From positions 248,001 to 312,000 of the forward strand of contig VXNJ01000001.1 of the NCBI GenBank assembly GCA_009840625.1: DNA of 64,000 bases, given 5' to 3'. Positions 35,642 to 43,813 of the stretch are shown here, piece after piece. The DNA comes from Chloroflexota bacterium. GTDB lineage: Bacteria; Chloroflexota; UBA11872; VXNJ01. The position numbers were made by a program, and so were the translations under genes. Under the pieces are notes generated by a model, which saw nothing but the letters and a program-made list of their open reading frames with translations, had not been told where the DNA came from and searched no databases. The stretch's first letter is position 1. The number at the start of each line of letters is the position of its first letter.

Positions 35642-38113
35642 TCAGTTCTGCCCCTGTCCCTCCAGGCGGCGGTGCGTTTCCTCGATGGCGACGTCGAGAT
35701 CGTCCCACATCCGCTCAACCATCGATCGGAGCCGCATGTTCTGGTAGGCGCCCCAGACCGTCATCGCCGGCGGCACCACCAGGATCGAAAACAGGAGCGA
35801 GTAAAAGATCGTGATTGCCGCGGTGAAGCCGAACTGCTGCGATGCCGCCAGCGGCGCGAGGACCAGCATGCCCAGGCCCAGCGCGGTGGTCAGACCGGAG
35901 CCGAGCAGCGCGGATCCGGTTATCGAAAGCGTCCGGACCGCGGCGGTTTCGGGGTTGCGGTGCTTGGCGAACTCCTCGCGATAGCGGTGGATCACGTGAA
36001 TCGTGTAATCGACTCCGATCCCGATCGAGAGGGCCGTGATTATCGAGGTGATCAGCGTGTAGGGGATCCCGATGAGGGCCATGGTTCCCAGCACGCAGAT
36101 AAGAACCAGCACGATAGGGCCGACGGCCACGATCGAGAGCATAGGCTGCCGGATCGTTATCCAGAAAAAGACCGCCAGCACGGTAAGCGCGACCGCAACC
36201 GTGGCGCTAATTGCCTCGGTCTGGCGCCGGGTTATTGAATCGGTGACCGTGATCGAGACGATGCTGTCCGAAGTCGCCGTGACGTTTTCGTCGTCTCCGA
36301 ACCACAGGGCCTCGATTTCATCCTGCAGTGTGGCGGTCTGTGAGGGCTCGTTGTTGTAGGCGGGGAATTGCACCAGGATCGAATCGATCCCGTTGGGGTC
36401 GTTGACCAGGAGCCTGTCGAGCGCCGGGTCGTTTCGCCCGATCCGGTCAAGGACTTCCTGCATCAGCGCCCGATCCACTTCAACGCCGGCGGTTGCCTGG
36501 TCGTACAGGGCGGCCAGGTCGGGGTCGAATTTGTCGCCCGGCTCACCGCTCGCGGTGACCCAGTCGCGGACAACCTTTTCATAGGTGCCAAGGACGGGTC
36601 CGGCGGCGGCGGCCGGTCGTACCGATGCGTTTGAAAACGCGGCGTCCAGGTCGCGCAGGTTGATGAGGGTGCGCGTCTCGGTCGCCTCGGCCTTGATCAG
36701 GATCGACGTCAATTCGGTCGCGCCGCCGACCGCCTCGTCGAGCGTGTCCATGTCTTCGAGCACCTGGCCGCCGCGTGGAAGGATGTCCCGGATGCTGAAT
36801 TCGGACTCGATGTCGGTTGCGGCGAATCCGAGCGCGACGGTGACCGCCAGCACGCCCACGATGTACGGTGCCGGGCGGCTGGTCACGCTTCGCCCCAGCA
36901 ACCCGGCCGCCCCTTCGATTCCGGGCAGGGCTTGCGAGACCGGTCTAGGCTCCCGCAGGGTCTGGCGCGCTTCGCGGCGTCGGTCGATGATAAATCGACC
37001 GCAGGGCAGCAGGGTCAGCATCACGACCAGGCTCAGTCCCACGCCGAGTCCGGCAACTACTCCAAAGTCCCCCACGATTCCGATCGGGGAAAAGAGACTA
37101 GCGAACAAGCTGACCATCGTCGTAACCGCCGCCAGGATGAGCGGGACCGTCACGATCCGCAATCCGGTCCGAATCGATTCGGTAACCGGCAACCCTTCGA
37201 CGCGCTGTTCGCGGTAGTGCGTGACGATCTGGATGGCATAGTCGACCGTGAGGCCGATGATGATGATCGGAACCATGGTCGTCAGCGAGTTCGGCGGCCC
37301 GATCAAGCCCAATCCCCTGGGCCCGAGCAATCCTTCCACGCCGGTAATCCAAAGGATCGCCATCACCAGGCCCGCCAGGGTCAGCAATACGTCAGCCGGG
37401 GTGCGTAGGAAAACCGCGAGCAGGATGACAATCACCAGCAGCGCCAGGCCGGTGACCGGCAGCATTCCGACCTCGGTCGCCTCCTGGTACTCGTCCTCGA
37501 TGATGATGGGCGAGATCGAACTTGCCTTAAGTGGGCCTTCGCTGGCGGCTGCGGACTCGTTGATCCAGCGTTCGGCTTCGGCGACCAGGTCGAAATCCGA
37601 GCTTGCGAGCCTGAGGGTGGCAATCGTTATCGGGTCTCCGTCCGCATCATTCCCCGTCAGGGCGTCGAGTGCGGCCGCGATTTGCGGAATACCGCCGGTC
37701 GAATCGATTTCGGCCTGGGTGATACCGCTCAGATCGGTCAATTGAAGCGCACCCTGCACCAGCAGGTGCGGTGCCACGACCGGGTTGTCGGGCACCAGCA
37801 GGTCCGCGACCTGGGGGTTGCCGGTGACCGCGTCGATCAAGTCGGCCATCTGGGACAGGCCGGCCGGCGTCAACGCTTCGCCGCGGAAAAGAAACGTCAC
37901 CACGTTCGATTCGCCGGAGGCGCCAAAGATCTCGTCAATCTCGGCAAGGGTTTCCCTTACCGCGCCATCGGGAAGGGTCTCTTCGGTGGTAGGCGGAGGC
38001 TCTCGCAGATCCGCGCCGACCAACAAGGCGAAGGTGATCAGAACCAACGCGGCGACAGTCAGCCAGGGTCGGGCTGTCACCAGTCGGCTAAATATGACCA
38101 GCGGTTGGTTCAT
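35642..38113 (-). CDS. MMPL/RND-family lipid transporter
   Basis: Large inner-membrane exporter with the two-fold RND layout: one N-terminal helix, a long extracytoplasmic domain, then five clustered helices, and the same again. Segments such as TVDYAIQIVTHYRE and IGVDYTIHVIHRYREEF are the helix-4 motifs of the MMPL branch (hopanoid, sterol or complex lipid transport). I chose the ATG at 38113 (823 aa) because MNQPLVIFSRLV leads straight into the first helix; an earlier start at 38167 adds 18 unlikely residues. Convergent with the P450 gene, with a 106 bp gap. Confidence 0.85.
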   Translation of the reverse strand: MNQPLVIFSRLVTARPWLTVAALVLITFALLVGADLREPPPTTEETLPDGAVRETLAEIDEIFGASGESNVVTFLFRGEALTPAGLSQMADLIDAVTGNPQVADLLVPDNPVVAPHLLVQGALQLTDLSGITQAEIDSTGGIPQIAAALDALTGNDADGDPITIATLRLASSDFDLVAEAERWINESAAASEGPLKASSISPIIIEDEYQEATEVGMLPVTGLALLVIVILLAVFLRTPADVLLTLAGLVMAILWITGVEGLLGPRGLGLIGPPNSLTTMVPIIIIGLTVDYAIQIVTHYREQRVEGLPVTESIRTGLRIVTVPLILAAVTTMVSLFASLFSPIGIVGDFGVVAGLGVGLSLVVMLTLLPCGRFIIDRRREARQTLREPRPVSQALPGIEGAAGLLGRSVTSRPAPYIVGVLAVTVALGFAATDIESEFSIRDILPRGGQVLEDMDTLDEAVGGATELTSILIKAEATETRTLINLRDLDAAFSNASVRPAAAAGPVLGTYEKVVRDWVTASGEPGDKFDPDLAALYDQATAGVEVDRALMQEVLDRIGRNDPALDRLLVNDPNGIDSILVQFPAYNNEPSQTATLQDEIEALWFGDDENVTATSDSIVSITVTDSITRRQTEAISATVAVALTVLAVFFWITIRQPMLSIVAVGPIVLVLICVLGTMALIGIPYTLITSIITALSIGIGVDYTIHVIHRYREEFAKHRNPETAAVRTLSITGSALLGSGLTTALGLGMLVLAPLAASQQFGFTAAITIFYSLLFSILVVPPAMTVWGAYQNMRLRSMVERMWDDLDVAIEETHRRLEGQGQN

Positions 38114-38198
38114 GGCGGGTGATTTTAAGTTGGTACCCGTCGTTCTACTGCCGGCCGGCGGTCGCAATCGACGGCGTCTTTAGGGCGCGCTTTCGGGG

Positions 38199-39587
38199 CT
38201 AGGCCCTGCGGAATCCCCGCCCGTACAACAGGCTCCCGTAGTGATTGAACCATGCCCGGGCATCCGAATCCGCGAACGGGTAATCGGCGCCGAGTTGCCT
38301 GGCCGCCGCCAGGCCGGTGACCAGGCAGGTTTCCTGGCTGTTTACCAGGGTGTGGGCGCCGCAGTGCCAGGTGCGCCGCCGCCCCTGAATGAAGCGGAAC
38401 AGGGGGACCAGCAACGCCACGTGGCGAACGTCGTGGACGACGTGCTGGAACCAGCGCCTGGCGATCACCTTTTCTTCGTCAATCGGACTGATCGGGTTGT
38501 AGGTCACCAGGCAGGGCCGATCGGAGGCGCTTGCCCAAGGCTGCTGGTTATGCATGATGTAGGTGATCTCGTAGTTGTCCGGTCGCGCGCCGTATTGCTC
38601 AATGTGATTGCTGCGCGTGGCCAGGGCCTTAACCGGGCTCTCCGGCAGGACCGAGGGGTCCGAATGGACGATCGCGTGGTTGTGGAGTTCGCTCTCGTAG
38701 CGGATTGACGAGAGGATGAAGCGCTCCAGCAAAGTGGGCCTATCCAGGGCCATGAGCGCCTGGTTGGCGTTGCAGGCTAGAACGACGTCGTCAAACTTCT
38801 CGCGGACCCCGGCGTCGTCCTCGACAACCACGCCGGAGCGGTAGCGGTAGACCTTGCGTACGCCCCGATTCAGATAAATCTTGTCGGGAAACCCGGCCGC
38901 AATGTTCTCGTAGATCCGCCGAGTCCCGCCGTCCCACGTCTGCATGGGCGTGGCCGACTCGATGTCGAAGAATTCAAGGTATCGCGAGAAGAGTGCCGCC
39001 GGCATGTCGAACACGTTTGTTGCCATCAGGAAGTTGACGAACATCGGCTTGAGGATCTTGTACCTGAAGTCGCCGGAAAACCCGCCTAGGTTGAGCACCG
39101 TTCCCATGCTCAGGTAATTGAATGGATTCAGCGCGTTCAGGAGCTTTGACCGCGCCCGCGTGAGGGCCCCGAATTGGTGCAGGCGGCCGAGCAGCCGCTG
39201 GAATTTTGAAATCTCGGGTTGCAGCTGCCGACGGATTTCCGAATCGAAATCGTGGGCGTAGACATCGCCCTGATACCTGACGCTGTAGTTGAACCTGGTG
39301 TCGACCAGTTCGATGCCGAACTTTTCCAGCAGCAGCAGGACGTGGTGGTAGACCGAAGGAATGCAGGCGGTCACCGAGATGTCGAAGGGGATCGTGCTGC
39401 CGTCGGCCTGCGGCATGTCCACCGTCACCGCGTTTCCGCCCAGTTGGTCGCGGGCCTCAAAGAGCCGAAAGTCGAATCGCTCCGGATGATGGCTAAGGGC
39501 CCAGGCCACCCCCAGTCCGGAGACCCCTCCTCCGACGATGGCGATGCGCCTGGGGCCGGCGTGCCTCGGCGAATTGGCGGCAGTCAT
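38199..39587 (-). CDS. FAD-dependent oxidoreductase (COG2907-like, amine-oxidase fold)
   Basis: NAD/FAD-binding flavoprotein. The dinucleotide motif IAIVGGGVSGLGVAW is at 15-29 and FEARDQLGGNAVTVD follows. The C-terminus GAHTLVNSQETCLVTGLAAA is typical of COG2907 proteins. These are usually encoded beside DUF1365 and cyclopropane-fatty-acyl synthases, and in plants a similar domain is fused to cyclopropane synthase. The substrate is probably a lipid. 462 aa, ATG at 39587. Same strand as the MMPL gene, 85 bp away. Confidence 0.85.
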   Translation of the reverse strand: MTAANSPRHAGPRRIAIVGGGVSGLGVAWALSHHPERFDFRLFEARDQLGGNAVTVDMPQADGSTIPFDISVTACIPSVYHHVLLLLEKFGIELVDTRFNYSVRYQGDVYAHDFDSEIRRQLQPEISKFQRLLGRLHQFGALTRARSKLLNALNPFNYLSMGTVLNLGGFSGDFRYKILKPMFVNFLMATNVFDMPAALFSRYLEFFDIESATPMQTWDGGTRRIYENIAAGFPDKIYLNRGVRKVYRYRSGVVVEDDAGVREKFDDVVLACNANQALMALDRPTLLERFILSSIRYESELHNHAIVHSDPSVLPESPVKALATRSNHIEQYGARPDNYEITYIMHNQQPWASASDRPCLVTYNPISPIDEEKVIARRWFQHVVHDVRHVALLVPLFRFIQGRRRTWHCGAHTLVNSQETCLVTGLAAARQLGADYPFADSDARAWFNHYGSLLYGRGFRRA

Positions 39588-39636
39588 TTCCGGTCCGGGA
39601 ATTACGGCCTACCGTTGGTGCCGGCCGGCCGGTGAA

Positions 39637-40677
39637 TCAATCGACTATCACCGAGAGGGCGTGGACGGCGTTGTTGACGTAGCCGCGGTAATTCCAGCCG
39701 GCCGAATTTGGCTGGAGGTTGCCGGCCTCGTCGCGGGCCCTAACACACAGAACGTAGTGCCCGCTGCCGGACGGCTGCCAGGGAAGCTCCCAGCGCCGCC
39801 ATGCGCGGGGGTTTCCCGAATCGGCCAAATTCGCCTTCTCCCAGGTGGCGCCGTCGTCGGTGCTGACCTGGACCTCGGCAATGGCTCCGTGCCCCGACCA
39901 GGCGAACCCGGAAATCGTGACCGTTCCGCTCAGCCGTTCGTCCTGCAGCGGCGAGGTAATGACCGATTTGACCGCCATGCGGGTCACCGGCCGGTTGGGC
40001 CCGTCCCGGGATCCGGGATCGATGAAGGTATATGCGTCGGTCTGGAAGTGACCGCCGAAGGGTTCGGTCAACACTTCGATCTCGGTCAGCCACTTCACCG
40101 AGGCCATTCCGTACCAGCCGGGAACTATGAGGCGGGCCGGATAACCGTGTGCGCGGGTCAGCGGCTGGCCATCCATCGAAGTAGCGACGATGGTGTGCGG
40201 ATCCAGCGCCTGGGCCAGCGGCAGGGAGCGCTCGAAATACATGTGCTCGCCGGCCTCGATCCCTGAATCGGCGCCCCGGAACAGCACTTCTACGGCGTCG
40301 GGGGCGATCCCGGCCGGCTCGAGCAACCGCGCCAGCGGAATGCCTGCCCAGACGGCATTGCCGACCGCTCCGTGCTGGAACTGCAGCCCGATCCCGGGCG
40401 GAATCAGGTAAGAACGGCTGTTGCCGGCACACTCCAGGGTCACCGTCTGCTCCACCTTCTCCATTGCCGCCAATTCAGTGATGGAGACCGAACCGGGCCG
40501 CTCGACGGCCCCGCCTATGGCGATGCGGTGGTCTTTCGCCAGCTCGGGCTCGCCGAAGTGACTGCGGATGAAGAACCGCTCGTTCGGGGTCGTCCAGTCA
40601 CCCTGGCCGGCCGGATCGGTCTCGGCGCAAAAGGGGCTCTCGGATACCGCGATCTGGAATTCGTTCTCGGGTTTCAA
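39637..40677 (-). CDS. Sulfite oxidase-like molybdenum enzyme
   Basis: Binds molybdopterin through Cys83 in TLECAGNSR and ends in a Mo-cofactor dimerisation domain (about residues 230-346). The N-terminal NERFFIRSHFG is the family start. I chose the TTG at 40677 (346 aa), because GGAGGAG lies five bases upstream; the frame upstream to 40950 is unlike the family. No signal peptide or heme domain, so a cytoplasmic enzyme with unknown acceptor. The substrate could be sulfite or an organic sulfoxide. Confidence 0.87.
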   Translation of the reverse strand: MKPENEFQIAVSESPFCAETDPAGQGDWTTPNERFFIRSHFGEPELAKDHRIAIGGAVERPGSVSITELAAMEKVEQTVTLECAGNSRSYLIPPGIGLQFQHGAVGNAVWAGIPLARLLEPAGIAPDAVEVLFRGADSGIEAGEHMYFERSLPLAQALDPHTIVATSMDGQPLTRAHGYPARLIVPGWYGMASVKWLTEIEVLTEPFGGHFQTDAYTFIDPGSRDGPNRPVTRMAVKSVITSPLQDERLSGTVTISGFAWSGHGAIAEVQVSTDDGATWEKANLADSGNPRAWRRWELPWQPSGSGHYVLCVRARDEAGNLQPNSAGWNYRGYVNNAVHALSVIVD

Positions 40678-40988
40678 TTCCGCTCCTCCGTCGATTCCTG
40701 GGCGTGCACGCCAAACGGTCAATTGGTACTTAATTGAGCACGCAGCATTATGTAACCAACAACCTAACCCGGTCGCCATCGGAGCCGGCGCGCCATGGCC
40801 CGGCCGAAACCCACCGAATCGTTTGAATTCCGTCCTGCCGAAACCGGTCGCCGACGCCTTAACCCATCCGTTGCCGCAACTGGAGATTCTTCGGGGCTCA
40901 ACGCATGGAGCGGCATGTCCAGCCATCGATAATGGATGCATTGCTAGCACTATAATGACAGCAATGACATCGCTTTCAATGCGGGTTC
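40678..40988. other. Divergent spacer upstream of sulfite-oxidase and fitA genes
   Basis: About 311 bases without a gene. It is AT-richer near both ends. A TATAAT (40951-40956) on the plus strand should serve fitA. On the minus strand CATAAT (40747-40752) is a possible -10 for the sulfite-oxidase-like gene, about 70 bases before its start. Confidence 0.5.
40951..40956 (+). promoter_or_regulatory. -10 box of fitAB
   Basis: Perfect TATAAT 32 bases before the fitA ATG. No convincing -35 box. FitA-type antitoxins normally repress this region. Confidence 0.5.
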
Positions 40989-41237
40989 ATGGCCACAATC
41001 ACAGTACGCGGCCTCGACGAGGCGCTCAAACGGAAACTCCGCATCCGTGCGGCCAATAACGGCCGGTCGATGGAGCAGGAAGTCCGGGTAATCCTGTTCG
41101 ATACGCTCGAGGGCAACGCCAAGCATGGCACGGGCAGCCTCTTTGATGAGATCAGGGCCGACGTTGCAGAGTTGGGCGGCGCCGACCTTGAACTACCGGT
41201 TCGGGAGCTGATCGGCGAACCCCTAAAGTTCGATTGA
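40989..41237 (+). CDS. fitA: FitA-like ribbon-helix-helix antitoxin
   Basis: 82 aa. The N-terminal MATITVRGLDEALKRKLRIR and NNGRSMEQEVRVIL are the DNA-binding ribbon-helix-helix of FitA. The C-terminal tail (ELPVRELIGEPLKFD) should bind the toxin. Eleven bases from fitB. Represses its own operon in the studied homologs. Confidence 0.88.
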   Translation: MATITVRGLDEALKRKLRIRAANNGRSMEQEVRVILFDTLEGNAKHGTGSLFDEIRADVAELGGADLELPVRELIGEPLKFD

Positions 41238-41247
41238 AGGACGCTCC

Positions 41248-41670
41248 GTGATCATCCTTGACACGAATGTGGTTTCGGAGGTCATCAAGCCCGGTTGCGA
41301 CCCATTTGTTGGTTCATGGTTCAGGGCACAAGATCCTTCGACGCTGTATGTCACAACGATTACCGAGGCGGAGTTGCTGTTTGGCATTGAATGCCTCCCG
41401 GCTGGCCGGCGCCGCGCCAATCTGTTCACCCTCATTGAAAGATTGCTGGGGGAGCATTTCGCCGGAAGAATCCTGGGCTTTGACAGCATTGCGGCTCGCA
41501 ATCACGCGCGCATCGCAGCCGCCCGGAGGGCGTCCGGGCATCCCATTGCCTTTGCCGATTGTCAGATTGCCGGGATCGCACGAAGCCGGGCGGCTTCAGT
41601 CGCCAGCCGGGATGCGGCCGGATTCGAAGGGTGCGGAATCGAAATCGTCAACCCTTGGGAGGGTCGTTAA
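41248..41670 (+). CDS. fitB: FitB-like PIN-domain toxin
   Basis: Predicted ribonuclease. PIN acidic residues are visible: Asp in MIILDTNVVSEV, Glu in TITEAELLFGIE and Asp in AFADCQIAG. 140 aa, GTG start with AAGGA upstream. FitB toxins cleave RNA when not bound by FitA. Appears complete and intact. Confidence 0.88.
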   Translation: MIILDTNVVSEVIKPGCDPFVGSWFRAQDPSTLYVTTITEAELLFGIECLPAGRRRANLFTLIERLLGEHFAGRILGFDSIAARNHARIAAARRASGHPIAFADCQIAGIARSRAASVASRDAAGFEGCGIEIVNPWEGR

Positions 41671-41720
41671 GGCAATCCCGCAGCAGTCGTGAATGGAGAT
41701 TTGCCGGTCAAGTCGGCAAT

Positions 41721-42242
41721 CTATGGCTCGTTCGAGATCGCAGTCCGCACATGCCGTATGCGCGCCTTCACAGCGGCAGTCTCACGCCCGGCAGCCTGGT
41801 CAAGCAGAGTGAGAACTTCGTTCCGCAATGAGGGCTCTCGTGCAGCCAGAATGCCGAGGCCGTTGTAGGCCCATGCGCGGATGAATGCCCGTCGGGACTT
41901 GATCAGCGCCATCAGCGCGTTGTGCAGCGCTCCTTGTTGGGCCGGTTCGACCTCCATATGCGGCAGGGTCTGCAGAACGTGAAGGAGCGCGTCCGGCGCG
42001 ATGGGTTGACTTAGGAGGCGAAGGAGCTTCTCCGCCTGCCGACCGTCAAGCACTGCGCCGCGCTCAACAAGGTTCCTTAGGACCCAAGTGGCGCCAACCT
42101 GGAGTGCCAGCTCGTCGGAGGCGGCGAGGTCAAGCAACTCGCCAACCGCACTCTCCGGGGAGTCCCTTACGGCATTCATCACCTGGCGGAACGGTGCTAT
42201 GCGCTTCCCGTCGTAGTGGCGAAATGTGCTGGCAATATCCAT
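41721..42242 (-). CDS. HEAT-like helical repeat protein, unknown function
   Basis: 173 aa, almost entirely alpha-helical with repeating units (VGELLDLAASDELALQVGA, LHNALMALIKSRRAFIRAWA) that look like HEAT or armadillo repeats. No signal or membrane segment. Similar proteins are often mobile scaffold-like genes near toxin-antitoxin loci. Diverges from imuB. Function unknown. Confidence 0.65.
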   Translation of the reverse strand: MDIASTFRHYDGKRIAPFRQVMNAVRDSPESAVGELLDLAASDELALQVGATWVLRNLVERGAVLDGRQAEKLLRLLSQPIAPDALLHVLQTLPHMEVEPAQQGALHNALMALIKSRRAFIRAWAYNGLGILAAREPSLRNEVLTLLDQAAGRETAAVKARIRHVRTAISNEP

Positions 42243-42356
42243 GACGGGATGCTAATGCGCCATCTCCGCCGATGGTCCGTTGCCGCCGTTCAGCCTGGCA
42301 GGAATCATATGCCTTGATCGTGTCTGACAGGGTTCTATCGATCGGCAAAGTGTTTC

Positions 42357-42362
42357 TATAAT
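42357..42362 (+). promoter_or_regulatory. -10 box of imuB, suggesting a leaderless mRNA
   Basis: Perfect TATAAT. The imuB ATG begins at 42368, five bases further, so transcription would start at or within a base of the start codon. GTTTC occurs twice around it, which could be a regulator half-site. I could not identify a LexA box by eye. Confidence 0.55.
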
Positions 42363-42367
42363 GTTTT

Positions 42368-43567
42368 ATGTTTCGTATTGCTTGTGTGGTATTTGCTCAC
42401 CTGCCGCTGCAGGCCGAGCGGATCCGCCGCCGGCTCGGCCCGGAGCCGCTGGCGATCTACGAGGGAAGCGCCTGGCGCCCGCAGCTGCTTGATGCCGATC
42501 CATCGCTGGGGTCACGGCCCGGGACCGCCCTGAGCCGGGTCCTGGCCGAGCAGCCAGAAGTGCGTCTCCTGCCGGCCGATCCGGTCTACTACCAGCGCTG
42601 CTGGGACCGGATCCTGGATCGGCTGCAGCAGATGTTTCCAGGCGTCGAGGACGGCGGGCCGGGCTGCGCCTACCTGGATATTGCCGGGCTGGAGTCGCTC
42701 TACGGCGGCCCGGCCGGTCTAAAACGGCACCTGCGCGAGGCCATCGCGGATGACTGGCGCGGGCGGTGGGGCCTGGGTACGGGCAAGTTCAACGCCCGCT
42801 GCGCGGCGGTGCGTTCCCCGGCGGGGGAGATCCTGAGAGCCCCGTCCGAGCCGGCTGCGCTGCGCACCTTCCTGGCCAAGATGCCGGCTACGCTGCTGCC
42901 GCTCGATGACGAGGCGCAGCATTTGCTGGCCGACTTCGGCCTCAACACTCTCGGGGATCTGGCCGCCCAGCCGCGCAGGGCGCTGCGGGCGCGCCTAGGG
43001 GCGCCCGGGGCCCGGGCCTGGGACCTGTCCCGCGGCGACGACTCCGAACCTCTGCGACCGCTCCCGCCGGCCGAAACCGTATCCGCCCAGCTGGAATTCC
43101 CGTTTCCGGCGGTCAGCGTCGGGGCCTTCAGCGTCGGTCTGCTGACCTTGCTGCAGCGCCTCTACCGCCATCCCCGGCTCGCGGGCCGGGCCGCCGGGCA
43201 TATTGCCCTGACCGGCCAGATCAGCGACCAGCCGACCTGGTCGTTCGCCTACCGGTTCCGCACCCCGGTGGCCGGCGCCGAAGCCGCTTGCGAAACCCTG
43301 CTGGCGGTCCTCTCCGGCCGCGAACCCGGGCCGCTGGGCCTGCCCGGGCCGGTCAAGGACCTGCAGGTCGAACTCGGCCAGCTGGGGCCCGCGCCCACGA
43401 TCCAGGGCGAACTCTGGTCCAAATCCCGCAAGGCCAGCCTCCACTCAGCAGTCGCCGGTCTGCGCCGGCGCCTGCCGGGCGAGGCGCTGCTGCGGGTAGT
43501 TGAGGTGGAACCATGGTCACGCATCCCGGAACGGCGCCAGGCGCTGGTCCGCTTTACCGCCCCCTAA
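42368..43567 (+). CDS. imuB: ImuB-like inactive Y-family polymerase (mutasome hub)
   Basis: Catalytically dead DinB relative that links the error-prone polymerase to the beta clamp. The Y-family fold shows in AYLDIAGLESLYGG near 98 and in the finger-domain LLADFGLNTLGDLAAQP, but the catalytic acidic residues of active polymerases are not visible at the N-terminus (MFRIACVVFAHLP). 399 aa. It overlaps the next gene by 55 nt. No imuA or lexA is in the window. Confidence 0.85.
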   Translation: MFRIACVVFAHLPLQAERIRRRLGPEPLAIYEGSAWRPQLLDADPSLGSRPGTALSRVLAEQPEVRLLPADPVYYQRCWDRILDRLQQMFPGVEDGGPGCAYLDIAGLESLYGGPAGLKRHLREAIADDWRGRWGLGTGKFNARCAAVRSPAGEILRAPSEPAALRTFLAKMPATLLPLDDEAQHLLADFGLNTLGDLAAQPRRALRARLGAPGARAWDLSRGDDSEPLRPLPPAETVSAQLEFPFPAVSVGAFSVGLLTLLQRLYRHPRLAGRAAGHIALTGQISDQPTWSFAYRFRTPVAGAEAACETLLAVLSGREPGPLGLPGPVKDLQVELGQLGPAPTIQGELWSKSRKASLHSAVAGLRRRLPGEALLRVVEVEPWSRIPERRQALVRFTAP

Positions 43568-43809
43568 ACCTGCCGCGCCCGGCCACGGTGCGCACCAACG
43601 CGCGCGGTCTGCCGCGGGCGATCGCCGACACCCGGACCGGCGGATCCGCCGCAGTCCGGGCCCTGCTCGACGCATGGGAGCTTGACGACGAGTGGTGGCG
43701 CGAGGACCCGATCCGGCGCCGCTATTTCCGGCTCCTGCTGGCCGACGGCCGCGTACTGACCGTGTTCTGCGACCTGGCCAGCGGGAGCTGGTTCCGCCAG
43801 GACGGCTAG
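43513..43809 (+). CDS. DUF6504-like small protein of the mutasome cassette
   Basis: 98 aa. The C-terminal half DDEWWREDPIRRRYFRLLL then DLASGSWFRQDG is the recognisable DUF6504 core, a small protein often encoded between imuB and dnaE2. Role unknown, presumably in the mutasome. The start at 43513 overlaps imuB by 55 nt in another frame and is not certain. Confidence 0.75.
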   Translation: MVTHPGTAPGAGPLYRPLNLPRPATVRTNARGLPRAIADTRTGGSAAVRALLDAWELDDEWWREDPIRRRYFRLLLADGRVLTVFCDLASGSWFRQDG

Positions 43810-43813
43810 AGGG

